Positions 32,942 to 41,032 of a DNA stretch of 64,000 nt are shown here, piece by piece. The DNA is taken from contig NZ_LNQC01000081.1 of the NCBI RefSeq assembly GCF_001651855.1, forward strand, positions 62,001 through 126,000. Reading direction: 5' to 3'. Numbering within the stretch: position 1 is the stretch's first letter; every line of letters begins with the position of its first letter. The notes under the pieces were generated by a model that saw nothing but the letters and a program-made list of their open reading frames with translations, was not told the origin of the DNA and did no database searches. The position numbers were made by a program, and so were the translations under genes. Source of the DNA: Sinorhizobium americanum. Lineage in GTDB: Bacteria; Pseudomonadota; Alphaproteobacteria; Rhizobiales; Rhizobiaceae.

Positions 32942-34294
32942 ATGGCTCGTGCCGACAAAGACCTACGGCAGACGGGGATCCATGGGGTGAGCGCCACGAA
33001 GTCCTATGCCGGCGACGGCGGCTATCCGGCGAGCTACTACGCCGCCACCCGCAACATCGTCCGCACGCCGGTCAGGCTGGAGGGGCGGGTCGAAACCGAC
33101 ATCTGCGTCGTCGGCGCCGGTTACACAGGGCTGGCGACGGCCATTCATCTCGCCGAGAAGGGCTACAAGGTTACGGTGGTGGAGGGCGCCCAGGTGGGCT
33201 GGGGCGCTTCCGGGCGCAACGGCGGCCAGATCGTCAATGGCCTCAACGCCAGTCTCCCGACGATCCAGCGCCGCTTCGGAGAGGACGCGGCACGCTTCAT
33301 CGGCGGCCTTGTCCAGGAAGGCGGGCGGATCATCCGGCGGCTCGTCAGCCGATACCGGATCGACTGCGACCTGAAGTCCGGCAACATCTATGCCGCCTAT
33401 ACCAGCGCGCATATGAAGGAGCTCGAAGCCAAGCAGGCGCTCTGGCGCAGATACGGCATGGACGACCATCTGCTGCTCGACCGGGAGGGGCTGCGCAAGC
33501 TCGTCAATTCCGAAGCCTATTGCGGTGGCATGCTCGACATCACCGGCGGCCATATGCATCCGCTCAATCTGGTACTTGGCGAGGCACGCGCCTTCGAGAG
33601 CCTCGGCGGCACCATCTGCGAGATGTCTCCGGTGACACGCGTCGATCACAAGGCGGCACGGCCGACCGTCCACACCTCGGAGGGAGAAGTCTCAGCCCGC
33701 ATTGTGGTGCTCTGCGGCAATGCCTATCTCGGCGATGCGGTGCCCGAGCTCGTCTCGCGCGTCATGCCCGTCTCGACGCAGATGATCACCACGGCACCGC
33801 TCGGCGAGGAACTCGCGGACGCGCTGATCCCGAGCGACATGTGCGTCGAGGATGTGCGCTACATCCTCGACTATTTCCGGCTTTCGGCCGACAAGCGGAT
33901 GATCTTCGGTGGCGGCACCGTTTATGGCGGAACCGATCCGGCCGATGTGGTGGCGAAGCTCCAGCCCAATCTCGAAAAGGTTTTCCCGCGCCTGAAAGGC
34001 GTGAAGATCGACTATGCCTGGAGCGGCAATTTCGCGCTGTCCTTCACGCGCGTGCCGCAGATGGGCCGCATCGGTGCCAACACCTATTTCGCCCATGGTT
34101 ATAGCGGTCACGGGGTGACCGGCTCGCATCTCTTCGGCCGGACGCTCGCCGAGGCGATCGACGGCGACCAGTCGCGCTTCGACATGTTCGCGAAGCTGCC
34201 CTGGTATCCCTTTCCCGGCGGACGGATGTTCCGCGCGCAATATTCGACGATCGGCTCCTGGTGGTATTCCTTCAAGGACGCCGTCGGCTGGTAG
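32942..34294 (+). CDS. FAD-dependent amine oxidase of the DAO family (PuuB-like)
   Basis: A 450-aa flavoprotein. The FAD motif is VVGAGYTGLATAIHLAEKG near residue 60, followed by GWGASGRNGGQIVNGL, the DAO signature seen in gamma-glutamylputrescine oxidases. The C-terminal AHGYSGHGVTGSHLFGRTLAEAI closes the FAD site. The family oxidises secondary or primary amines to aldehydes plus ammonia or amine. It is divergent from gntR and shares its inverted-repeat operator. Its substrate could be the compound imported by the neighbouring ABC system or a polyamine derivative; neither is proved. Confidence 0.86.
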   Translation: MARADKDLRQTGIHGVSATKSYAGDGGYPASYYAATRNIVRTPVRLEGRVETDICVVGAGYTGLATAIHLAEKGYKVTVVEGAQVGWGASGRNGGQIVNGLNASLPTIQRRFGEDAARFIGGLVQEGGRIIRRLVSRYRIDCDLKSGNIYAAYTSAHMKELEAKQALWRRYGMDDHLLLDREGLRKLVNSEAYCGGMLDITGGHMHPLNLVLGEARAFESLGGTICEMSPVTRVDHKAARPTVHTSEGEVSARIVVLCGNAYLGDAVPELVSRVMPVSTQMITTAPLGEELADALIPSDMCVEDVRYILDYFRLSADKRMIFGGGTVYGGTDPADVVAKLQPNLEKVFPRLKGVKIDYAWSGNFALSFTRVPQMGRIGANTYFAHGYSGHGVTGSHLFGRTLAEAIDGDQSRFDMFAKLPWYPFPGGRMFRAQYSTIGSWWYSFKDAVGW

Positions 34295-34373
34295 TCTTGC
34301 GGCTGCCGTCGGCTGTCGGCTCCGCGTCGAAATCGATACCGCTTGCTGCGGCGATGCGCTAGTATTCCGGCCC

Positions 34374-34390
34374 GCGGGCGGGTCGCCCGC
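34374..34390. other. GC-rich perfect hairpin after the oxidase gene
   Basis: GCGGGCG-GGT-CGCCCGC forms a perfect 7-bp stem with a 3-base loop in the 222-base gap after the oxidase gene. No T-run follows. It could slow transcription or stabilise the mRNA end. Nothing else was seen in 34295-34516 apart from the transglutaminase gene's ribosome site. Confidence 0.35.
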
Positions 34391-34516
34391 CGGCGTGGCG
34401 CGGACATCAAGGGAACTTCAGGGATTGAACTTCGAACGGGTTGCAAACCCGGGCTGCCGCCGGCGTTTCAGGCGTGCGGGAGCAAGTGTCGGCAAATCGC
34501 AGTGGGGAGGTCGAAC

Positions 34517-35434
34517 ATGTTCATCCGCTTCGGTTATGAGATTGGCATCGATTGTCCGCAACCCACGCCGATGATGACGTTTCTGTCCGTCGCCAAGGAA
34601 CGGCGTAATGCAGTCGTGACGGAGCGCGGGCCGGTCGCGTCACCGCTCATCCCGATGGAAGAAATCACCGACCCGCATCACAATATCTGCCTGCGCATGG
34701 TTCTCTCTCGGGGAGAAACCCGGCTCGGCTACGACGCGGTGATCAGCGACGACGGGCGGCTCGACGCGTCGGATCCGCTGGCCGAGGCGGTGCCGGTCGA
34801 AAAGCTGCCTCCCTCTCTGCTGCCCTATCTTTGCGCCAGCCGCTATTGCGAAACCGATCGGCTGAGCGCGCTTGCCTGGCGGCTTTTCGGCGGCGCTCCG
34901 GCAGGCTGGCAACGGGTGCAAGCCATCTGCGACTATGTGCATGACCGGCTGATCTTCAGCTACGGCTATGCGCAGGCGATGCGCACGGCGCTCGAAGCGC
35001 ACGAGGACCGGCTGGGGGTCAGCCGCGATTATGCCCATCTCGCCGTCGCTTTCTGCCGCTGCATGAACATGCCGGCCCGCTATGTTCACGGCTATATGGC
35101 CGACATCGGCGCTTCAAACAGCCCGGCGCCGATGGATTTCAACGCCTGGTTCGAGGTGTTCCTCGGCGACCGATGGTACACGTTCGACGCCAAGAACAAT
35201 GGCCGGCGGGCCGGCCGCATTCCTGTCGCCCGCGGCCGGGATGCGGCAGACATTCCGCTGATCCAGACCTTCGGCAAGCATCAGCTGACGCACTTCACCG
35301 TCTGGACGTCGGTGGAGCCCGACGGCCGGCTCAGCCGCTCGCACCGTTCGGCCGACGTTTCGCTGCTGAACCCGTGGTTCAGCGAGACCTGGTCGCGCCA
35401 CCTGCAGGAGCGCGAGCGCAACAACAGCCACTGA
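34517..35434 (+). CDS. Transglutaminase-like protein lacking the catalytic Cys
   Basis: A 305-aa transglutaminase-like/BTLCP-type protein. An N-terminal beta domain (MFIRFGYEIGIDCPQPTPMM) precedes the core YVHDRLIFSYGYAQAM. In the catalytic helix the usual GVCRD reads GVSRDYAHLAVAFCRC, so the nucleophile is Ser (codon AGC). At the usual His position the strand reads DFNAWFEVFLGDRWYTFDA, with Asn; in this rhizobial subfamily that position is, from memory, often Ser. The Asp is kept. The start at 34517 has GGGGAGG upstream. The fold is secure; the activity is doubtful. Confidence 0.83.
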   Translation: MFIRFGYEIGIDCPQPTPMMTFLSVAKERRNAVVTERGPVASPLIPMEEITDPHHNICLRMVLSRGETRLGYDAVISDDGRLDASDPLAEAVPVEKLPPSLLPYLCASRYCETDRLSALAWRLFGGAPAGWQRVQAICDYVHDRLIFSYGYAQAMRTALEAHEDRLGVSRDYAHLAVAFCRCMNMPARYVHGYMADIGASNSPAPMDFNAWFEVFLGDRWYTFDAKNNGRRAGRIPVARGRDAADIPLIQTFGKHQLTHFTVWTSVEPDGRLSRSHRSADVSLLNPWFSETWSRHLQERERNNSH

Positions 35435-35552
35435 CGTCGGCGGAAACGGATTTTTCATCCCCTGCACGTTCTGGGGAAAATAATATCTATAAACTCAATC
35501 GAGAATATAGGAGAACATAGATACAGGCCGAAGGCCAACAGCGGAGAGAAAA

Positions 35553-35702
35553 ATGAACCCGACAAAGGCGATGACCCACTCCCGCTATCCGTTCCATGTG
35601 GCGCAGCCGGCAAGGCGCATGCCGGTCAACCTCATTCCTCACTCGATCGCCATCGTCGCAGCGTTCAGCTTCGTCTCGGCCCTCATCATCGGCGCCATCT
35701 GA
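35553..35702 (+). CDS. 49-aa small membrane protein
   Basis: A short frame, MNPTKAMTHSRYPFHVAQPA at the start, cationic N-terminus, then one hydrophobic helix SIAIVAAFSFVSALIIGAI running to the C-terminus. GGAGAG lies 6 bases before the ATG, and an AT-rich TATAAAC/AATATAGGAG region sits upstream as a possible promoter. The shape (soluble positive head, C-terminal membrane anchor, no tail) is that of a small tail-anchored membrane peptide. No function can be assigned. It stands alone between the transglutaminase-like gene and the aldehyde dehydrogenase. Confidence 0.6.
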   Translation: MNPTKAMTHSRYPFHVAQPARRMPVNLIPHSIAIVAAFSFVSALIIGAI

Positions 35703-35969
35703 CGGTTCCCACCACAGCACTCTTCAGGACGCGTCGCGAACGCCGCGCTCGACGCTCAACACAACGCGGTTGCGCCATCCTACCCCCTTGCGGGCCACGC
35801 CGCCTGCGTCGTAGCGTGCCGAGGCACGCGGGAATGCAATCGAGGCGGCGAACCATTCATCTACGCTCAAAGCCCTCGCCATTGCGCGGAAGCCGCTCGC
35901 CGGCGGGTGGCGATCCGATGTCCCGTCTGCCGCGAAGCAAGAGAGACCTTGACGGGAAGGAGGAGCGGC

Positions 35970-37403
35970 ATGCTCGACAAACGCAAGTTCTACATCAACG
36001 GCGAATGGGTCGAACCAGCAGCACAGAACGACCTCTATGTGCTCAATCCTGCCACCGAAAAGCCGATCGCGGTGATCTCCCTCGGTACTGCAGTCGACAT
36101 CGACCGGGCCGTTGCGGCCGCCAAGAAGGCCTTCGAGAGCTACAGCCGGACCAGCCTGGAGGAACGGCTGGCGCTTCTTGAAAGGCTGCTGGCGATCTAT
36201 GAACGCCGCTACGACGAGATGGCCGACACGCTCACCGCGGAACTCGGCGCGCCGAAAACCATGAGCCGCGAGCAACAGGCCGACGTCGGCGTCGGCCACC
36301 TCAAGGGTTACATCGACGCGCTGAAGCGCTTGAAGCTGCGCGAAAAGCTTCCGAATGGCGACACGCTGATGCGCGAGCCGATCGGGGTTTGCGGGCTCAT
36401 CACGCCGTGGAACTGGCCGGTCAACCAGATTGCGCTCAAGGTGGTGCCGGCGCTTGCGACCGGCTGCACCTGCGTGTTGAAGCCGAGCGAGTTCACGCCG
36501 CTCAATGCCATGCTCTATGCGGAGATGGTCGAAGAGGCGGGATTCCCGCCGGGTGTCTTCAACCTCGTCAATGGCGACGGCCTTCATGCCGGCGCCGCGC
36601 TGTCGAAGCACAAGGACATCGACATGATGTCCTTCACCGGCTCGACGCGGGCCGGCATCGCCGTCAGCAAGGACGCTGCCGACACGGTCAAGCGCGTCAC
36701 GCTGGAGCTCGGCGGCAAGTCGCCGAACATCGTCTTTGCCGATGCCGATATCGAGGAGCGGGTGACGGCCAGCATCCTCGAATGCTTCAATAATTCCGGC
36801 CAGTCCTGCGATGCGCCGACCCGCATGCTGGTGGAGCGCAGCGTCTATGACGACGTGGTGGCGATCGCAAGGCGCGTGGGCCGGGAGGCGACCGTCGGCG
36901 ATCCGAGCAAGGAAGGCGCGCATATCGGTCCGCTGGTGAGCCACATCCAGTTCGAGCGGGTGCAGGCGCTGATCGAGGCGGGCGTCGGCGAAGGGGCGCG
37001 GCTCCTCGTCGGCGGCCCCGGCAAGCCGGAGGGCTTCGAGACCGGATATTTCGTCAAGCCGACGATTTTCGCGGACGTCGACAATTCGATGCGGATCGCG
37101 CGCGAGGAAGTCTTCGGGCCGGTGCTGGCGATCATTCCCTTCGACACGGAGGAGGAAGCGATCGCGCTTGCCAACGACACGAACTATGGTCTCGCGGCTT
37201 ATGTTCAGACGGGCGATCGGCAGCGCGCCGAGCGGGTCGCGGCGCGATTGCGCGCCGGCATGGTGCATATCAATGGCGGGCCGCACCGCTACGGCAGCCC
37301 CTTCGGCGGCTACAAGCAGTCCGGCAATGGCCGCGAGGGCGGTACCTTCGGCCTCGAGGATTTTCTCGAGGTGAAGACCGTACATCTGCCGGACGCGGCC
37401 TGA
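35970..37403 (+). CDS. NAD(P)-dependent aldehyde dehydrogenase
   Basis: A 477-aa aldehyde dehydrogenase. The catalytic Glu is in TLELGGKSPNIVFADAD and the catalytic Cys in NNSGQSCDAPTRMLVE; PWNWPVNQIALKVVPAL is the coenzyme-binding segment. It oxidises an aldehyde to the acid in the cytoplasm. The start at 35970 has GGAAGGAGGAG upstream; a GTG start 63 bases earlier is possible but less likely. Neighbouring amine-oxidase and agmatinase clusters make an aminoaldehyde or guanidinoaldehyde substrate possible; the sequence does not decide this. Confidence 0.9.
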   Translation: MLDKRKFYINGEWVEPAAQNDLYVLNPATEKPIAVISLGTAVDIDRAVAAAKKAFESYSRTSLEERLALLERLLAIYERRYDEMADTLTAELGAPKTMSREQQADVGVGHLKGYIDALKRLKLREKLPNGDTLMREPIGVCGLITPWNWPVNQIALKVVPALATGCTCVLKPSEFTPLNAMLYAEMVEEAGFPPGVFNLVNGDGLHAGAALSKHKDIDMMSFTGSTRAGIAVSKDAADTVKRVTLELGGKSPNIVFADADIEERVTASILECFNNSGQSCDAPTRMLVERSVYDDVVAIARRVGREATVGDPSKEGAHIGPLVSHIQFERVQALIEAGVGEGARLLVGGPGKPEGFETGYFVKPTIFADVDNSMRIAREEVFGPVLAIIPFDTEEEAIALANDTNYGLAAYVQTGDRQRAERVAARLRAGMVHINGGPHRYGSPFGGYKQSGNGREGGTFGLEDFLEVKTVHLPDAA

Positions 37404-37556
37404 GCGGCAGCTGGTGCTCGGTCGCTGTAACTCTTCGTGCAGCGGCCGCTCATGATCGCCTTCCCGGGCGAATTTTCGGGGCTGTTGCTGGCCAGGCAGT
37501 TCTGATAGCTGGCGGGGGCGCCTTGGGGCGTTCCCTCCCAGCATCCGGACATTGCC

Positions 37557-38447
37557 GTGAGTCAAGCCGTCACTTCCGCCTCCTCGCAACAATCCCTCGC
37601 CATGGCCGCGCTGCTCGTCGGCGGTGTCGCCATTGCCGGATCCCCGATCTTCGTCAGGCTGTCGGAAGTGGGGCCGATGGCAACGGCCTTCTGGCGTGTG
37701 GCCCTGGCGCTCATTCCGCTCCTTGCCTGGTCGGGGCTTGGCAAGGAAGCAGCCGCCGACCGACGCCCGGAGCGCTTGTCCGACTATGCGCTGCTCATTC
37801 TGCCGGGCGTCTTCCTCGCCATCGACCTCGGCGCGTGGCACCTCTCGCTCACCATGACCTCTGTGGCGAACGCGACGCTGCTTGCCAATCTCGCCCCGGT
37901 TTTCGTGACGCTTGCCAGTTGGGCACTGTTCCGCTCGCCTGTGAGTCGCATTTTCGTGGCCGGTCTCGTCACGGCTGTCGCCGGCGTCGTGGTGCTGAAG
38001 GGCGGCCCGGGCGCGCTTGGCGGCGGCGATCTCATCGGTGACGGCATCGCAATTGTCGCCGCGATGTTCTATGCCGGCTATATCCTCGCCATCGGGCAAT
38101 TGCGCAGCCGCTTCGGCACCAATCGCATCATGATCTGGAGCACCGCCTCGGCCGCCGTCTGCACGCTGCCGATGGCATTGCTCGCCGAGCCAACGCTGGT
38201 GCCGCCGACGGGCTTCGGCTGGGCGATCCTTTTCGGGCTCGCCTTCGTCAGTCACGCCGGTGGGCAGGTAGCGATCACCTATGCGCTCGCCTTCCTGCCG
38301 CCGGCCTTTTCATCGCTGACGCTGCTCGTGCAGCCGGTCGTGGCCGCGGTGCTCGCCTGGGTCCTGCTGAGCGAGCCTGTCGGTGTCATGCAGGCAACGG
38401 GCGGCGCGATCGTGCTCATCGGCATCCTGATCGCCCGCCGCGGCTAA
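37557..38447 (+). CDS. EamA/DMT-family transporter
   Basis: A 296-aa inner-membrane protein with about ten transmembrane helices in two EamA repeats (roughly residues 15-140 and 150-290). AGSPIFVRLSEVGPMATAFWRVALA opens repeat 1 and AIVAAMFYAGYILAIGQLRSRFG opens repeat 2. DMT transporters mainly export amino acids or metabolites. The start is GTG at 37557; no strong ribosome site is seen. It follows the aldehyde dehydrogenase by 153 bases. The substrate is unknown. Confidence 0.87.
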   Translation: MSQAVTSASSQQSLAMAALLVGGVAIAGSPIFVRLSEVGPMATAFWRVALALIPLLAWSGLGKEAAADRRPERLSDYALLILPGVFLAIDLGAWHLSLTMTSVANATLLANLAPVFVTLASWALFRSPVSRIFVAGLVTAVAGVVVLKGGPGALGGGDLIGDGIAIVAAMFYAGYILAIGQLRSRFGTNRIMIWSTASAAVCTLPMALLAEPTLVPPTGFGWAILFGLAFVSHAGGQVAITYALAFLPPAFSSLTLLVQPVVAAVLAWVLLSEPVGVMQATGGAIVLIGILIARRG

Positions 38448-38448
38448 T

Positions 38449-38557
38449 GCATGTCGCCCAAAAGTGTGAAGCGGTTTTTGGGATGACGACATGCACAAAA
38501 ACAAAGAGCTAAAGCGCGCCGCGTGAATACGTTTGAACGCGACGCGGTTTAGCGCTC
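38449..38557. repeat. Rhizobial-type palindromic intergenic repeat
   Basis: GCATGTCG (38449-38456) and CGACATGC (38487-38494) form a perfect inverted repeat enclosing CCAAAA/TTTTGG arms. A second dyad follows, with CCGCGT/ACGCGACGCGG and AGCGC arms. The combined layout resembles the short palindromic elements scattered between rhizobial genes (RIME-like). It fills the gap between two convergent genes, so it may also end transcription. A fragment with similar words (TTAAAGCGCAAGCGTTTTGGGG) occurs near 43358. Confidence 0.55.
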
Positions 38558-38558
38558 C

Positions 38559-39737
38559 TCAAATGCCCGGCAGCGCAAATCCCTCCAGCCGCTCCTCCAA
38601 TTTCCGGATCGTCGGCACGTCCGCATTGGCGAAGGCAAAGCGCAGATAGCTCTCCTGGCCTTCGCCGAAATAATCGCCCGGCAGACAGACGACGCCGGCA
38701 AGCTTTGCCAGCTTCTCGGCGACGAATTGCGAGTCGATGTCGCGGAAGGGGTGACGAACATAGGCGAAATAGGCGCCGATGGCCTGCAGCTTCCATTGCG
38801 GCAGGCGGCTCATGACGTCCTTCAGCGCATCGGCGCGGGCCGTGATCTCGGCCCGGTTGCCGAGCCGCCAGTCGGCGAGTGCCGGGATCGCCCTGGCGAC
38901 GGCGGCTTGGGCCGAGCGCGGCGCGCAGATCTGCAGGTTGTCCATGATCTTGGTCACCTGCTCGATCAGCGCAGGTCCGGCGGTGATCGCGCCGAGGCGA
39001 TGGCCGGGGATGCAGAAGGACTTGGAGAAGCTGTAAAGGCCTATCAAACCCTCCTGCCAGCCCTTGGTCTGGAACAGGCCGTGCGGCGCGACCGCGGCAT
39101 CGAGCAGGAAGTCGCGATAGGTCTCGTCGAGGATGAGCCAGGTGCCGTTTGCGCGGCAGACCTCATAGATGCGCTGCAGCAGGTCGGCCGGGTAGACGGC
39201 ACCGGTTGGGTTGTTCGGCGACACGAGGGCGAGGGCGCGAATGCCCGGCCGAAGCGCGGAGGCGATGGTCTCGACCTCGGGCAGGAAGCCGGCGCCGGCA
39301 TCGCAGGGTGCGAGTTCGACATTGATGCCGAGCATCGCCAGGGTCGTTTCCTGGTTGAAATAATAGGGATTGGTCATCAGCACCGTGTCGCCGGCGCCGG
39401 CAATCGCCATGGCGGCGCAGATGAAAGCCTGATTGCAACCCGAGGTGATGTGAATGTTATCGGTGCTAATCGCCGCACCGTATAGCGCTGCTACCTGGTC
39501 GGCATAGGCGCTGCGCAGTTCAGGCTCGCCCTCGATCGCGCCATAGCCGGTGAAGGCGGGCGACGCTGCGGCCTCGCCGAGCCACTTCAGCATATCCGGA
39601 TGCGCCGGATAGCCGGGTACCGCTTGCGACAGGTCGATCAGCGGACCCTTTGCCCCGTCATAGGCTTTCGCCCAGGCAAGCACGGAGGGGACCGGTGGCG
39701 GCGAGAGCTTGGCGACGAGCGGATTGAGATGAGGCAT
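38559..39737 (-). CDS. Class I/II PLP aminotransferase
   Basis: A 392-aa fold-type I aminotransferase. The PLP Lys is in GLYSFSKSFCIPGHRLGAI; the Asn-Pro pair VSPNNPTGAVYPADLLQ and the Asp in LILDETYRDFLL are the usual cofactor contacts. It moves amino groups between an amino acid and a keto acid. The start at 39737 (MPHLNPLVAKL) has AGGA 8 bases upstream. The divergent or upstream LysR gene lies 48 bases behind it on the same strand, so it may be the LysR target. The amino donor is not known. Confidence 0.88.
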   Translation of the reverse strand: MPHLNPLVAKLSPPPVPSVLAWAKAYDGAKGPLIDLSQAVPGYPAHPDMLKWLGEAAASPAFTGYGAIEGEPELRSAYADQVAALYGAAISTDNIHITSGCNQAFICAAMAIAGAGDTVLMTNPYYFNQETTLAMLGINVELAPCDAGAGFLPEVETIASALRPGIRALALVSPNNPTGAVYPADLLQRIYEVCRANGTWLILDETYRDFLLDAAVAPHGLFQTKGWQEGLIGLYSFSKSFCIPGHRLGAITAGPALIEQVTKIMDNLQICAPRSAQAAVARAIPALADWRLGNRAEITARADALKDVMSRLPQWKLQAIGAYFAYVRHPFRDIDSQFVAEKLAKLAGVVCLPGDYFGEGQESYLRFAFANADVPTIRKLEERLEGFALPGI

Positions 39738-39784
39738 CGGGCGTATCCTGTGGTTGGGCGAGTGGCGTGGGCGAGGGTCCGGCA

Positions 39785-40816
39785 CTACGGCTTGATCTTG
39801 CGTTTTTGCGGGGCTTCCACGCGCCGGCTGCGGGGTGACGAAACCGGGCGGAAGCTCTCCGCTGCCGATTTCGGATCTTCCTGCCTGCGGGACCGAATGA
39901 TCGTGCGGGCGGAGGTCTGAAGTTCCGGCATCGGATCACTCTCGAGTGCCGCAAACAGCCAGTCGATGAAGACCCGGACGATCGGCGCGGCGCGTACCTC
40001 GTTGCGGCAGGCGACGAAGAAGGCGTCATTGGCCGGCACTGTCAGGTCGAAGGGCGCGATCAGTTCGCCGCGAGCAATCAGGCTGCCAGCGGTGATCGTG
40101 TCGCCGAGCGCCACGCCCTGGTTGTGCAGGGCGCCCTCGGTCGAAAGCCGCGCGTCGCTCATGAAGTGCTGGCGGCCGCGCTGAAGGTCGGCCGCGTCGG
40201 CGGCGGCGAGCCAGGTGTTCCATTCGCGGCCGTCGTCGCCATGCAGCATCACATGGTCGCGCAGATCGCGGATTGAGCGCAGCGGCCGCATGTTGAGGAG
40301 CGTCGGGCTGACCACGGGAAACAGCTCCAGTCGGCTCCAGAGCTTGGCCCAGCAGTCTCCCCAATTGCCGTCGCCATAGAGGAGACAGACGTCGACCTCG
40401 GGCGAGTGGAGATGAGCCTGATCATTGGAGGCGACCAGCGTCAGCTGCACGTCGGGGAATTGCTCGGTGAACTGATGCAGGCGCGGGATCATCCAGAAGG
40501 AGAGCAGCGCCGGCACGCAGGTGATCCGGAGCTCGCCGCTGGTGGCGGGCCGGGTCATCGCCGCCGTCGCGGCGGCAATCTCGGCAAAGGCATGGGTGAC
40601 CGCCGGCAGCAGCAGCGCGCCCTGCGGGGTCAGCCTCAGGCGTTTGCCGCCGCGCTCGAAAAGGGCCGCGTTGAAGGAGAGTTCGAGCGCACGGATCTGA
40701 TGGCTGATCGCTCCGTGGGTGACGTTCAGCTCGCGGGCCGCCGCAGAAACCGAGCCGCGCCGGGCAGTGGCCTCGAAGGCTCGCAGCGGGTTCAAAGGGG
40801 GTAGGCGGCTCGACAA
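39785..40816 (-). CDS. LysR-family transcriptional regulator with C-terminal tail
   Basis: A 343-aa LysR protein of the GcvA type. The helix-turn-helix is LRAFEATARRGSVSAAARELNVTHGAISHQIRALE, and the effector domain runs to about residue 300. A basic tail of about 40 residues (SRRQEDPKSAAESF and then PRSRRVEAPQKRKIKP) goes beyond the usual LysR length near 300. It is divergent from the agmatinase-family gene and encoded ahead of the aminotransferase. A perfect palindrome lies 26 bases before its start. It probably controls the ureohydrolase cluster and/or the aminotransferase. Confidence 0.88.
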   Translation of the reverse strand: MSSRLPPLNPLRAFEATARRGSVSAAARELNVTHGAISHQIRALELSFNAALFERGGKRLRLTPQGALLLPAVTHAFAEIAAATAAMTRPATSGELRITCVPALLSFWMIPRLHQFTEQFPDVQLTLVASNDQAHLHSPEVDVCLLYGDGNWGDCWAKLWSRLELFPVVSPTLLNMRPLRSIRDLRDHVMLHGDDGREWNTWLAAADAADLQRGRQHFMSDARLSTEGALHNQGVALGDTITAGSLIARGELIAPFDLTVPANDAFFVACRNEVRAAPIVRVFIDWLFAALESDPMPELQTSARTIIRSRRQEDPKSAAESFRPVSSPRSRRVEAPQKRKIKP

Positions 40817-40841
40817 GCGGGGCTCCAGACGTCTTGGTTTA

Positions 40842-40858
40842 TGTGAGATTTTCTCACA
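40842..40858. promoter_or_regulatory. Perfect 17-bp palindrome TGTGAGATTTTCTCACA
   Basis: TGTGAGA and TCTCACA pair perfectly around TTT, and the T-N11-A rule of LysR sites is met. It lies 26 bases from the LysR start and 175 bases from the ureohydrolase start. It sits between two copies of CCAGACGT(C/T)TTG (40825-40836 and 40889-40900). Confidence 0.6.
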
Positions 40859-41032
40859 CGAAACGCTATAACAATGTCAATTGATTTTCCAGACGTTTTG
40901 TCACCTAATAGGTCCAACAAGGGCAAAATGCCTGGGGAACATGATTGAGCCGGTCCTGCCGGCGAAACCTTTAATTGCGATCCGCTTCGCGATCCCGTTA
41001 TTCCCCGGCGACAGACATGGAGGCTCCGGCGC

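Noticed and set aside
30976-32997. 673-codon frame joining the PLP enzyme to upstream sequence
   Set aside because: The extra N-terminus is an off-frame reading of gntR; the PLP enzyme has its own start at 32148.
37310-37552. 80-codon minus-strand frame with several Cys (MSGCWEGTPQG)
   Set aside because: The first half looks protein-like and could be a gene remnant, but there is no ribosome site and it runs into the aldehyde dehydrogenase end antisense.
35724-38255. 843-codon minus-strand frame opposite aldehyde dehydrogenase and EamA genes
   Set aside because: Antisense shadow crossing two well-supported genes.
40817-41032. Guanidine riboswitch upstream of the ureohydrolase gene
   Set aside because: No ykkC-type conserved loops could be recognised; the visible elements fit LysR control.
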